A DNA stretch of 64,000 nucleotides from Roseateles depolymerans (GTDB lineage: Bacteria > Pseudomonadota > Gammaproteobacteria > Burkholderiales > Burkholderiaceae_C), in assembly GCA_003241055.1 (NCBI GenBank), contig QFOD01000025.1, positions 1 to 64,000 of the forward strand, in the 5' to 3' direction. How positions within the stretch are numbered: the stretch's first letter is position 1; each line of letters opens with the position of its first letter. Shown here one piece after another: positions 41,867 to 52,334 of this stretch. The notes beneath the pieces were generated by a model. That model saw nothing but the letters and a program-made list of their open reading frames with translations, did not search any database and was not told the origin of the DNA. A program made the position numbers and the translations under genes.

Positions 41867-43843
41867 ATGGCTCTCCAACATCTGACCGACGAGCAGATCG
41901 CCACCTGGACCCGCGCCCAAAAGGACGAGTGGTGGCTGAAGAACGTCTTCCGCGGCGAGATGGCGCAGCTGACGCTGCGCTCCGGCTTCACCGGCTTCCT
42001 GCTGGGCGGCATCCTGTCCGCCACCGGCCTCTACATCGGCGCCAAGACCGGCATCTCGCTGGGGGTCGGCCTGACCTCGGTGATCCTGGCCTTCGCGCTG
42101 TTCCGCGTGCTGCATTCGTCAGGCCTGGCGCAGGACTACACCATCCTGGAGAACAACTGCACCCAGTCCATCGCGACCGCGGCGGGCTATGTGACGACCG
42201 CGCTGATCTCCAGCCTGCCGGCCTACATGATGGTGACCGGCCATGTGCCGCAGTGGTGGCAGATCGCGATCTGGATGTTCCTGGTGTCGCTGGTGGGCGT
42301 GCTGCTGGCCTTCCCGCTGAAGCGCCGTTTCATCAATGAAGACCAGGCGCCGTTCCCCGAGGGCCGGGCCTGCGGCGTGGTGCTGCACTCGCTCTACAAC
42401 GGCCAGGGCGACGAGGGCATGTTCAAGGCCAAGCTGCTGGCCATCGTGGGCGGCGGTGCCGCGCTGCTGCAGGGCATCTGCGGCGAGGGCTGGATGAAGC
42501 TCATCCAGTTCAAGCTGCTGGCCATGGACAAGTGGGCCGGCATGGTGGAGCCCTGGCACCTGCACGACCGCCTGGACGACTACTACTACACCTGGGCCGT
42601 GAAGGCGCATGGCTTCATCCCCAGCATCCTGGGCACGGACTTCCGCACGCTGGGCCTGCGCGTGGTGCTGGACGCCGCGGTGATCGGCACCGGCGGCCTG
42701 ATGGGCATGGCCATCGCGGCCAGCTGCTTCCTGGGCACGGCGATCAACTTCTTCGTGCTGGCGCCGCTGATGATCCAGGCCGGTGACATCGCGCCGCGTA
42801 TCGGCCCCGGTGGCGCGCTGGTGCCGCTGAGCCGCGTGGAGATCGTCAACCAGTGGTCGCTGTGGTGGGCCGTGACCATGATGGTGGTGGGCGCGCTGGT
42901 GTCGCTGCTGGCCAAGCCCGAGATCTTCAAGGGCCTGTTCAAGCGCAAGGCCAAGGCCGAGCGCGGTGGCCAGGACGTGCTCAAGCACATCGAGGTGCCG
43001 CTGTGGGTGTCCTGGATCGGCGTGCCGGTCGTCGGCCTGCTGGGCTGCTGGGCCACGCACGCCTTCTTCGGCGTGCCGCTGTGGCTGGCCATCGTGTCGC
43101 TGCCGCTGATCTTCGTGCTGACCGTGATCTGCACCAACTCCATGGCACTGACCTCCTGGACGCCGACCGGCGCGCTGTCCAAGATCACGCAGTTCTCGAT
43201 GGGCGCGCTGGACCGCAGCAACCCGGGCTCCAACCTGCTGCCGGCCGGCATGACGGCCGAGATCGCGTCCAATGCGGCGAATCTGCTGTCCGACATCAAG
43301 CCCGGCTACATGCTGGGCGGCAAGCCGCGCCATCAGGCCGTCGGCCACATCATCGGCAACCTGGCCGGCGTGCTGGCCAGCGTGCCGCTGTTCTTCCTGC
43401 TGTTCGTGAAGACCGATGCCAACGGCGCGTCCAGCGTGGCCGACATGGTGTCCGACCAGTTCGGCTTCCCCGCCGCGCTGCAGTGGAAGGGCGTGGCCGA
43501 CATCATCGCCAAGGGCGTAACCGACCTGCCGACCTCGGTGCTGATCTCGGTGGGCGTGGCCGCGGTGGCGGCCGTGATCATCGAGGTGGCGCGCATCGTC
43601 ACCAAGGGCCGCTCGGGCCTGTCTGCCGTGGCCATCGGCCTGGGCGTGGTGCTGCCGCCGCAGGCCACCTTCATGATGTTCCTGGGCGCCGTGCTGTTCT
43701 GGGTCCAGGCTCGCCGTCACAAGACGCCGGGCACCCAGGGCCACCGCATCTGGGTGGAAGGCATGGAGCCCATCTGCGCGGGCCTGATCTCCGGCGCGGC
43801 GCTGATGGGCATCGGCGACGCCATCATCAACGTGCTGATCTGA
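41867..43843 (+). CDS. OPT-family oligopeptide transporter
   Basis: The 658-residue protein has about 14-16 hydrophobic segments and matches bacterial OPT transporters: SGFTGFLLGGILSATGLYIGAKTGISLGVGLTS near the N-terminus, AYMMVTGHVPQWW, and the late SNAANLLSDIKPGYMLGGKPRHQAVGHIIGN motif. It likely imports peptides with protons across the inner membrane. I chose the ATG at 41867; the open frame extends 58 residues upstream through non-protein-like sequence. It is divergent from the efflux operon; the 237-base gap between them shows no clear operator. Confidence 0.9.
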   Translation: MALQHLTDEQIATWTRAQKDEWWLKNVFRGEMAQLTLRSGFTGFLLGGILSATGLYIGAKTGISLGVGLTSVILAFALFRVLHSSGLAQDYTILENNCTQSIATAAGYVTTALISSLPAYMMVTGHVPQWWQIAIWMFLVSLVGVLLAFPLKRRFINEDQAPFPEGRACGVVLHSLYNGQGDEGMFKAKLLAIVGGGAALLQGICGEGWMKLIQFKLLAMDKWAGMVEPWHLHDRLDDYYYTWAVKAHGFIPSILGTDFRTLGLRVVLDAAVIGTGGLMGMAIAASCFLGTAINFFVLAPLMIQAGDIAPRIGPGGALVPLSRVEIVNQWSLWWAVTMMVVGALVSLLAKPEIFKGLFKRKAKAERGGQDVLKHIEVPLWVSWIGVPVVGLLGCWATHAFFGVPLWLAIVSLPLIFVLTVICTNSMALTSWTPTGALSKITQFSMGALDRSNPGSNLLPAGMTAEIASNAANLLSDIKPGYMLGGKPRHQAVGHIIGNLAGVLASVPLFFLLFVKTDANGASSVADMVSDQFGFPAALQWKGVADIIAKGVTDLPTSVLISVGVAAVAAVIIEVARIVTKGRSGLSAVAIGLGVVLPPQATFMMFLGAVLFWVQARRHKTPGTQGHRIWVEGMEPICAGLISGAALMGIGDAIINVLI

Positions 43844-43864
43844 TGGCCCGATAATCCGACCCCT

Positions 43865-43941
43865 CTGCCCGTAGCTCAACTGGATAGAGCAGCTGCCTTC
43901 TAAGCAGCAGGTCGGGGGTTCGAGTCCCTCCGGGCAGGCCA
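43865..43941 (+). tRNA. tRNA-Arg(UCU)
   Basis: The 77-base cloverleaf has acceptor strands CTGCCCG and CGGGCAG, a D arm starting GCTCAACTGG, anticodon stem GCTGC/GCAGC with loop CTTCTAA (anticodon TCT), a T loop TTCGAGT, discriminator G and encoded CCA. GATAAT 9-14 bases upstream may be its -10 element. Confidence 0.95.
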
Positions 43942-43952
43942 AGGTCTGTCGC

Positions 43953-43982
43953 AACGCCCCAGCCGAGCCTGGGGCGTTTTTC
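43953..43982 (+). terminator. Intrinsic terminator of tRNA-Arg
   Basis: A 10-bp stem, AACGCCCCAG (43953-43962) with CTGGGGCGTT (43969-43978), is followed by T residues, 11 bases after the tRNA. Confidence 0.88.
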
Positions 43983-43997
43983 TTCTCAGGTGCCGTC

Positions 43998-44303
43998 TTG
44001 AAGCTTGTCGTCCTGTTCCCGTCCCTGCTGGTTGCGAGCCTGCTGGCCGCCTGCGCGGGCGCGCAGTGGGAGAACCCCGCCCATCCCGACGCCAGCTTCA
44101 AGGCCGACCTGGCCACCTGCCAGCGGGACGCCGAGCGCGTGTCGCGCCTGAGCCAGACCCGTCAGGTCGCCGATCAAACGATCTGCACCCGGCAGGGTGT
44201 GGACTGCATGCCGCTGCCCGAGAACCAGACGGCCGACGCCGTGGCCACGGGCCAGGGCATGGTCAAGCGCTGCCTGGCCAACCGGGGCTGGCAGGCACGC
44301 TGA
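43998..44303 (+). CDS. Small lipoprotein of unknown function
   Basis: The 101-residue protein starts with TTG at 43998 and has a lipoprotein signal peptide with lipobox LAAC (Cys at about residue 19). The mature part is short and polar, with cysteines in ATCQRDAER, TICTRQGVDCMP and KRCLANRGW. The final KRCLANRGW resembles the end of many small hypothetical proteobacterial lipoproteins. Nothing in its neighbourhood points to a role. Confidence 0.65.
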   Translation: MKLVVLFPSLLVASLLAACAGAQWENPAHPDASFKADLATCQRDAERVSRLSQTRQVADQTICTRQGVDCMPLPENQTADAVATGQGMVKRCLANRGWQAR

Positions 44304-44316
44304 GCGCCGCTGCCGG

Positions 44317-44339
44317 GGGCCGGCCGCCATGGCCGGCCC
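44317..44339. terminator. Stem-loop between convergent genes
   Basis: GGGCCGGCC (44317-44325) pairs perfectly with GGCCGGCCC (44331-44339) around a 5-base loop. It lies between the ends of the small lipoprotein and the molybdenum hydroxylase. No T-run follows, so termination strength is uncertain. Confidence 0.5.
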
Positions 44340-44355
44340 GCGGGCGGCGTGGGGG

Positions 44356-46661
<2,306 letters not shown>

Positions 46662-46665
<4 letters not shown>

Positions 46666-47129
46666 GCGGCACCGCCTTCCAGGCCGGCGGCCGTCTTGAT
46701 CGCGCTGCGTATGCGCGTGTAGGTGCCGCAGCGGCACAGGTTGCCGCTCATCGCGGCCTCGATGTCCCCATCGCTGGGCTTGGGTTTTTGCTGCAGCAGC
46801 GCGGTGGCGCTCATGATCTGGCCGGCCTGGCAGTAGCCGCACTGCGGCACGCCCAGCTTGACCCAGGCGTGCTGCACGGCCTGGCCGGCCTTGCTGGCGC
46901 CGACGCCCTCGATGGTGGTGACCTTCTTGCCCGCGGCCGCGGAGATGGGGGTCTGGCAGGAGCGCACGGCCTGGCCGTCCAGGTGCACGGTGCAGGCGCC
47001 GCAGATGGCGAGGCCGCAGCCGTATTTGGTGCCGGTCAGTCCGAGGTGGTCGCGCAGCACCCACAGCAGCGGGGTGTCGTCGCTGGCGTCGACCGTGGTG
47101 GTCTGGCCGTTGATCTGCAAGCTGGTCAT
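46662..47129 (-). CDS. [2Fe-2S] subunit of molybdenum hydroxylase (copy 1)
   Basis: The 155-residue protein carries two [2Fe-2S] clusters. The plant-ferredoxin-type motif is GTKYGCGLAICGACTVHLDG with a later Cys in RSCQTP, and the C-terminal set reads PQCGYCQAGQ and NLCRCGTY. It passes electrons from the molybdenum site to an external acceptor, often a cytochrome in IorAB-type enzymes. The ATG at 47129 has GAGGAG about 7 bases upstream; a longer in-frame start 11 codons earlier lacks this. Confidence 0.9.
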
Positions 47130-47245
47130 CGATGTCTCCTCTGCGTGGATGGCGACAGGCATGAGGCCCGTGCCAGGGGCGGCCGATTATTCGCAGACGG
47201 GGCGCAGAATGCTGTCCCCTGGAAATACCCCCAGGCGCGGCAGGC

Positions 47246-47516
47246 CTAGGGCCTGTTAAAACGACGGCAACAGGCCGCGTTGTGGTCAGAAGGCCCGCGA
47301 GCAAGGCGCGAAACGAAGCTTGGGTAGGCCCCAAGCGAGGCTTCGCAACGCCGCGCGCGGGCTTTCTGGCCGCAACCCGAAGGGAAGGCTGGCCGCTCGC
47401 GGCCACTCGGCGTTGCAGCACTTGCCTGCATGCCAATGCAGGCTGCGCGCTGCGCCTAGATTGGCCGCGCGCGGCCGGCCTTCGCGACCTACTGCCGTCG
47501 TTTTTACAGGCCCTAG
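47246..47516. mobile_element. MITE-like element with 24-bp terminal inverted repeats
   Basis: The left end CTAGGGCCTGTTAAAACGAC and the following GGCA (47246-47269) are repeated in inverted form at 47493-47516 with one mismatch (TTAAAA against TAAAAA). The 271-bp element has no transposase gene. It is rich in internal hairpins: GCCTGCAT-GCCA-ATGCAGGC at 47424-47443, a GAAGC/GCTTC arm, and an imperfect GGTCAGAAGGCCCGCG pairing with a downstream CGCGGGCTTTCTGGCC. It occupies the gap between the two divergent genes. A TA or CTAG target duplication is possible. Confidence 0.7.
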
Positions 47517-47521
47517 TCACC

Positions 47522-48373
47522 ATGCAAGTCACTCACCGGATTCCTGTGGATGGGGCCGAGCTGGCCGTCGAGTACCGGCCCGGCCCGGCGGACCGGGCGC
47601 CGCTGGTGTGCCTGCACGCGGGCGTGACCGACAGCCGGCTGTGGGATGGCGTGGCCGCCGCAGCGCAGGGCTGGCGGCCCTTGCTGCGCCTGGACCGGCG
47701 TGGCTTTGGCCAGACCCGGGTGGTCGATGCGCGGCCGCACCGGCTGATCGACGACCTGCGCAGCGCGCTCGACGCGGTGGGCCTGAGCCAGCCGCTGGAG
47801 CTGCTGGGCTGCTCGCAGGGCGGGCGGGTCGCGATCGACTTCGCGCTGGCCTGGCCCGAGCGGGTGGCCGGCCTCACGCTGGTGGCGCCGGCCGTGGGCG
47901 GCGCGCCGGACGAGGCGCTGGACCCCGCCAGCCAGGTGCTGGCCGATGCCCTGGAGGCGGCGCAGGCCGCGGGCGGGCTCGACGAGGTGAACCGCCTGCA
48001 CGCCCATCTGTGGCTGGACGGGCCGGCGCAGGCCGAGGGGCGGGTGGCCGGTGCGGCGCGGGCGCTGTTCCTGGCGATGAACCAGACGGCTCTGCAGGCG
48101 CCGCCGGCGGGCGAGCTGCTGCTGCCACCCGAGGCCTGGCCGCGGCTCGAGGCGCTGGCGCTGCCGGGCCGACCGTTGCGCCTGCTCTGTGGCAGCCTCG
48201 ATCTGCCGCTGATGTTGAGCCGCTGCCGCCAGATCGCGCGGCGCTGGCCGCAGGCGAGCTTCGCGGAGCTGCAAGGGGTGGCCCACCTGCCGTCGCTGGA
48301 AGCGCCGGCGCGCTTCAATGCGCTGCTGGCCGAGGCCGGACTGCTGCCGGGCCGCGCTGCTGACAGCGTCTGA
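47522..48373 (+). CDS. Alpha/beta-hydrolase
   Basis: The 283-residue protein has the alpha/beta-hydrolase order: an oxyanion-side LVCLHAGVTDSRLWDG, the nucleophile elbow GCSQGG (Ser at about residue 99), an acid in LRLLCGSLDLP and a C-terminal His in GVAHLPSLEAP. It resembles small esterases or 3-oxoadipate enol-lactonase-type enzymes. The substrate is unknown. The ATG lies 6 bases beyond the end of the MITE, so the element may supply or disturb its promoter. No strong ribosome site is visible. Confidence 0.82.
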   Translation: MQVTHRIPVDGAELAVEYRPGPADRAPLVCLHAGVTDSRLWDGVAAAAQGWRPLLRLDRRGFGQTRVVDARPHRLIDDLRSALDAVGLSQPLELLGCSQGGRVAIDFALAWPERVAGLTLVAPAVGGAPDEALDPASQVLADALEAAQAAGGLDEVNRLHAHLWLDGPAQAEGRVAGAARALFLAMNQTALQAPPAGELLLPPEAWPRLEALALPGRPLRLLCGSLDLPLMLSRCRQIARRWPQASFAELQGVAHLPSLEAPARFNALLAEAGLLPGRAADSV

Positions 48374-48498
48374 TCGGTACTTACCCGTAGCAGAGCCCCA
48401 GTGGGCCGCGGGGGCATGGTGGCGCCATCGGCGCATCGCGGCGAGCCTGCTAGGCTGCCCGCCGGCCGTCGTGGTGGCGGCGCAGGAGGAGAGCAGGC

Positions 48499-48993
48499 AT
48501 GGCCGAATTGAATGTCAACGGCAAGCAACTCAGCTACGAGGCTGAGCCCGATACACCCTTGCTGTGGGTGCTGCGCGAGCAGCTGGGCCTGACCGGTACC
48601 AAGTACGGCTGCGGCGTGGCGCAGTGCGGCGCCTGCACCGTGCATATCGACGGCGCGCCGGTGCGCTCCTGCGTGATGCCGGCCTCGGCGCTGACGGCAG
48701 CCCAGAAAATCACCACCATCGAGGGCCTGGCGCCGAATGCCTCGCATCCGGTGCAAAAAGCCTGGGACGCGCTGGACGTGCCGCAGTGCGGCTTCTGCCA
48801 GAGCGGCATGCTGATGGCCGCTGCCGCACTGCTGAAGGACAAGCCCAAGCCCACCGATGCCGACATCGACGCGGCCATCACCAACATCTGCCGCTGTGGC
48901 ACCTACAACCGGGTGCGCGCGGCCATCCATCTGGCGGCCGGCCAGATCGCCCGCAAGCAGATTCCCATCGTCATCGAAGGGGGCCAGGCATGA
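48499..48993 (+). CDS. [2Fe-2S] subunit of molybdenum hydroxylase (copy 2)
   Basis: The 164-residue protein has GTKYGCGVAQCGACTVHIDG with a later RSCVMP for the first cluster, and PQCGFCQSGM plus NICRCGTY for the second. It is a paralogue of the subunit at 46662-47129 in opposite orientation. GGAGGAGAG lies 7-15 bases upstream of the ATG. Its stop overlaps the large-subunit start as ATGA. Confidence 0.92.
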   Translation: MAELNVNGKQLSYEAEPDTPLLWVLREQLGLTGTKYGCGVAQCGACTVHIDGAPVRSCVMPASALTAAQKITTIEGLAPNASHPVQKAWDALDVPQCGFCQSGMLMAAAALLKDKPKPTDADIDAAITNICRCGTYNRVRAAIHLAAGQIARKQIPIVIEGGQA

Positions 48994-51170
48994 GCACCGT
49001 CGCCCTGAATCGCCGCGCCTTCCTGCATGCCAGCTCGGCCGTGGCCGGCGGACTGCTGGTGGGCTTTCATGTGCCGGGTCTTGCGCAGGCCACGCCCGAC
49101 ACGCCGGCCTCGCCGGAGCTGAATGCCTGGGTGCAGATCTTCCCGGACGAGACCGTGATGATCCGCATCGCGCGCTCCGAGATGGGCCAGGGCACGCTGA
49201 CCGGCCTGGCCCAGCTGGTGGCCGACGAGCTCGACTGCGACTGGAGCCGCGTCAAGACCGAATACCCCACGCCGGGCCAGAACCTCGCGCGCAACCGCGT
49301 GTGGGGCAGCATGAGCACCGGCGGCAGCCGCGGCGTGCGGGAGTCGCACGACTACGTGCGCAAGGGCGGGGCGCTGGCCCGGGCGCTGCTGATCCAGGCC
49401 GCGGCCAACCGCTGGAATGTGCCGGTGCAGAGCTGCCGCACCGCTGCGGGCTGGGTGGAACACGGCCCCAGCAGCCGACGCCTGAGCTATGGGCAGCTCG
49501 CGGCCGATGCCGCCAAGCTGGCGGTGCCCGACACCATCCTGCTGAAAGACCCCAAGGACTGGCGCATCGCCGGCAAGCCGATGAAGCGCCTGGACACGCG
49601 CGGCAAGCTGGACGGCTCGCAGGTTTATGGCATGGACCTGAAGCTGCCGGGCCTGCTGAACGCCGCCATCAAGGACTGCCCGGTGTTTGGCGGCAGGCTG
49701 AAGAGCTTTGACGCCGCCGCCATTGCCGGCCGGCCCGGCGTGAAGAAGGTGGTGAAGGTGGGCGACAGCGCGGTGGCGGTGGTGGCCGACACCTGGTGGC
49801 GCGCCAAGAGCGCGCTGGAGGCGCTGCCCGTGGTGTGGGACGAAGGCGCCAACGCCAAGCTGTCCAGCGCGGACGTGGCCGCCATGCTCAAGGCCGGCCT
49901 GGATGCGCCGGACGCGGCCGTGGGCTCGGCCCAGGGCGATGCCCGGGCCGCCATCGCGGCGGCGCCCCGCAAGGTCGAGGCGGTGTATGCCTACCCCTAC
50001 CAGAATCACGCCACCATGGAGGTGATGAACGCGACGGCGCGCTGGACGCCGGAACGTTGCGAGGTCTGGACGCCGACACAGAACGGCGAGGCCGCACTTG
50101 CCGCCACGGCCGAGGCCGCCGGCCTGTCGCCGGCGCAGTGCGATGTCTACAAGCTGCACCTGGGCGGCGGCTTCGGCCGGCGCGGCGCGGTGCACGACTG
50201 GGTGCGCCAGGTGGTGCTGATCGCACGCGAGTTTCCGGGCACGCCGGTCAAGCTGATCTGGAGCCGCGAGGAAGACATGCTGCACGGGCGCTACCACCCG
50301 GTCACGCAGTGCAAGCTGCAGGCCGGCCTGGACGCCGAGGGCAAGCTCGTGGGCCTGCACATGCGGCTGTCGGGCCAGAGCATCATTGCCGGCCTGTTCC
50401 CGCAGAACATCAAGGACGGCAAGGACCCGGTGGTCTTCCAGGGCCTGAACGCCGGCGGCGCCGAGGGGGCGCTGGGCTATGCGGTACCCCACCTGCTGAT
50501 CGACCATGCGATGCGCAACCCGCCGGTGCCGCCGGGCTTCTGGCGCGGCGTGAACCTGAACCAGAACGCGGTCTACATGGAGTGCTTCATCGACGAGGTG
50601 GCCCATGCCGCGCAGCGCGATCCGCTGGCGCTGCGGCGCGAGCTGCTGGCGCAGTCGCCCAAGCATCTGGCCGTGCTCAACGCGGTGGCCGAAAAGGCCG
50701 GCTGGGCCCAGCGCGCGGCGCTGGCCAAGAAGGGCCGGCATCTGGGGCTGGCGCAGATCATGGGCTTTGGCAGCTATGTGGCGGCCTGTGCCGAGGTGTC
50801 GGTGGACAAGCAGGGCGAGCTCAGGATCCACCGCATCGTTGCCGCCACCGACCCCGGCCATGCGGTGAACCCACAGCAGATCGCGGCCCAGGTGGAGGGC
50901 AGCTTCGTGTATGGCCTGTCCGCCGCGCTGTACGGCGAGATCACGCTGAAGGATGGCCGCGTCGAGCAGCAGAACTTCGACACCTACCCGGTGATGAAGC
51001 TGGCCGAGATGCCCAAGGTGGAGGCGCTGATCATGCCGTCGGGCGGCTTCTGGGGCGGTGTGGGCGAGCCCACCATCGCGGTGGCCGCGCCGGCGGTGCT
51101 CAACGCCATCTTCGCGGCCACTGGCAAGCGCATCCGCGAGCTGCCGCTGCGCAAGCACTCGCTGGTGTGA
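48990..51170 (+). CDS. Molybdopterin-binding subunit of an isoquinoline-1-oxidoreductase-like hydroxylase (copy 2)
   Basis: The 726-residue protein has a twin-arginine-type signal (LNRRAFLHASSAVAGGLLVGF), an early IARSEMGQGTLTGLAQLVADELDCDW, the KLHLGGGFGRRGAVHDW loop and the C-terminal GGVGEPTIAVAAPAVLNAIFAATGKRIRELPL with the catalytic Glu in GVGEP. It would work in the periplasm with the [2Fe-2S] subunit. Its end lies 2 bases before a c-type cytochrome gene that heads the sox genes, so cotranscription is likely. The substrate is not deducible. Confidence 0.92.
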   Translation: MSTVALNRRAFLHASSAVAGGLLVGFHVPGLAQATPDTPASPELNAWVQIFPDETVMIRIARSEMGQGTLTGLAQLVADELDCDWSRVKTEYPTPGQNLARNRVWGSMSTGGSRGVRESHDYVRKGGALARALLIQAAANRWNVPVQSCRTAAGWVEHGPSSRRLSYGQLAADAAKLAVPDTILLKDPKDWRIAGKPMKRLDTRGKLDGSQVYGMDLKLPGLLNAAIKDCPVFGGRLKSFDAAAIAGRPGVKKVVKVGDSAVAVVADTWWRAKSALEALPVVWDEGANAKLSSADVAAMLKAGLDAPDAAVGSAQGDARAAIAAAPRKVEAVYAYPYQNHATMEVMNATARWTPERCEVWTPTQNGEAALAATAEAAGLSPAQCDVYKLHLGGGFGRRGAVHDWVRQVVLIAREFPGTPVKLIWSREEDMLHGRYHPVTQCKLQAGLDAEGKLVGLHMRLSGQSIIAGLFPQNIKDGKDPVVFQGLNAGGAEGALGYAVPHLLIDHAMRNPPVPPGFWRGVNLNQNAVYMECFIDEVAHAAQRDPLALRRELLAQSPKHLAVLNAVAEKAGWAQRAALAKKGRHLGLAQIMGFGSYVAACAEVSVDKQGELRIHRIVAATDPGHAVNPQQIAAQVEGSFVYGLSAALYGEITLKDGRVEQQNFDTYPVMKLAEMPKVEALIMPSGGFWGGVGEPTIAVAAPAVLNAIFAATGKRIRELPLRKHSLV

Positions 51171-51172
51171 GC

Positions 51173-51595
51173 ATGGGGCGGGGCGCGGCGCTGTTGCTGC
51201 TGCTGGGCGCCCTGCCGGCCGCCGGCGCACAGACTGGCGTACAGACCGGCGCACAGCCCGGTGATGCCACACGGGGTCAGGCCTTGCTGCAGGACCGCAA
51301 CCGCAGCCTGTGCCTGCTGTGCCATGCCCTCACGCCGGCAGGCGATGCCAACCAGGGCAATCTGGCGCCGCCGCTGGCCGGCCTGGCAGGGCGGCTGAGC
51401 GCGGCCCAGCTGCGTGAGCGCATCGCCGACATGCGTGCCTTCAACCCGGACACCGTGATGCCGCCTTTTCGCTCCACCGAAGGCCTGAACCGCGTCGGCG
51501 CCGCCTGGGCCGGGCGGCCGCTGCTGACCGAGTTGCAGCTGGATGATCTGGTGGCCTACCTGGGTACGCTGGACGCACCGCAGGCCGCGCCATGA
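51173..51595 (+). CDS. soxX: SoxX-like monohaem cytochrome c
   Basis: The 140-residue secreted cytochrome has a signal peptide (LLLLLGALPAAGA) and one haem site, CLLCH (Cys47, Cys50, His51). Its conserved GNLAPPLAGLAGRLSAAQLRERIADMRAFNPDTVMPPF includes the probable axial Met. This matches SoxX, which pairs with SoxA to attach thiosulfate to SoxY. A role as electron acceptor of the preceding hydroxylase is possible too. It overlaps soxY by 4 bases. Confidence 0.85.
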   Translation: MGRGAALLLLLGALPAAGAQTGVQTGAQPGDATRGQALLQDRNRSLCLLCHALTPAGDANQGNLAPPLAGLAGRLSAAQLRERIADMRAFNPDTVMPPFRSTEGLNRVGAAWAGRPLLTELQLDDLVAYLGTLDAPQAAP

Positions 51596-52011
51596 CGGCC
51601 TGCGTGAGCCGCCGCCACCTGCTGCTGGCCGCCCCGGCCTGGGCGTTGCTGCCCGAGGCCCGCGCCAGCGACGCGGCCATGCGCGAGGCCCTGCGCGCCT
51701 GGGCCGGGGGCGATCCACCGACCGGGCCACTGAAGATAGAGATGGCCGCACTGGTGGAAAACGGCAACGCGGTGCCGGTGCGCGTGGCGGCGCAGGAACC
51801 GGTCAGTGCGCTGGCGCTGTTCACGCCGCTCAACCCCGAGCCTGAGGTCATCCACGTGAGCCTGTCGCCCGATAGCCCCCGCTTTGAGTTTTCCACGCGC
51901 ATGAGGCTGGCGCGGTCTCAGCGCATCGTGGCGGCCGCGCGCACGGCGGACGGGCGCTGCTGGCAGGCCGGGCTGGAGGTGATCGTGACCCTGGCCGCCT
52001 GCATCGAATAG
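51592..52011 (+). CDS. soxY: SoxY-like sulfur carrier with an unusual C-terminus
   Basis: The 139-residue protein has a signal peptide (SRRHLLLAAPAWALLPEARA) and the SoxY immunoglobulin-like domain (GPLKIEMAALVENGNAVPVRV then SALALFTPLNPEPEVIHVSLSPDSPRFEFSTRMRLARSQRIVAAA). SoxY proteins normally end in the flexible GGCGG arm that carries the sulfur substrate. Here the end reads VTLAACIE, so a single Cys is kept three residues from the end but the glycines are lost. Function as a thiosulfate carrier is plausible but altered. Confidence 0.85.
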   Translation: MTACVSRRHLLLAAPAWALLPEARASDAAMREALRAWAGGDPPTGPLKIEMAALVENGNAVPVRVAAQEPVSALALFTPLNPEPEVIHVSLSPDSPRFEFSTRMRLARSQRIVAAARTADGRCWQAGLEVIVTLAACIE

Positions 52012-52013
52012 CC

Positions 52014-52334
52014 ATGGCCCGCGCCGTCATCACCCTGCCCGAACGGGTCGCCGCGGGCGCCGTGTTCGAGCTGCGCGCCACCGTGGCCCATGCGATGGAA
52101 ACCGGCTATCGCAGCAGCGACGAGGGCCAGCGCCTGCCGCGTGATCTGGTGCGGCATTTCGAATGCCGGCTGGACGGCGAAGTCGTGTTCGAGGCGCAGT
52201 TCTTCGCCGCGGTGTCGGCCAACCCCTGGCTGTCGTTCTGGCTGCGGGCCACGCGTTCGGGCGAGCTGCGCTTCAGCTGGCGCGGCGACGGCGGCTTCGA
52301 GCATGTCGAGACCCGGCGGCTGATCGTCGAATGA
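52014..52334 (+). CDS. soxZ: SoxZ
   Basis: The 106-residue protein has the SoxZ fold signature: an early VAAGAVFELRATVAHAMETGYR, a middle RHFECRLDGEVVFEAQFFAAVSANPWLSFWLRA and the end SGELRFSWRGDGGFEHVETRRLIVE. It forms the SoxYZ heterodimer. No signal peptide is present, in line with co-export with SoxY. It starts 2 bases after soxY and overlaps soxA by 4 bases. Confidence 0.9.
   Translation: MARAVITLPERVAAGAVFELRATVAHAMETGYRSSDEGQRLPRDLVRHFECRLDGEVVFEAQFFAAVSANPWLSFWLRATRSGELRFSWRGDGGFEHVETRRLIVE

Noticed and set aside
46666..47532. N-terminal extension of the copy-1 molybdenum hydroxylase to 1058 residues
   Set aside because: The extension is an Arg-rich out-of-frame reading of the [2Fe-2S] gene and the MITE. 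The ATGA overlap and twin-arginine signal fix the start at 46665.
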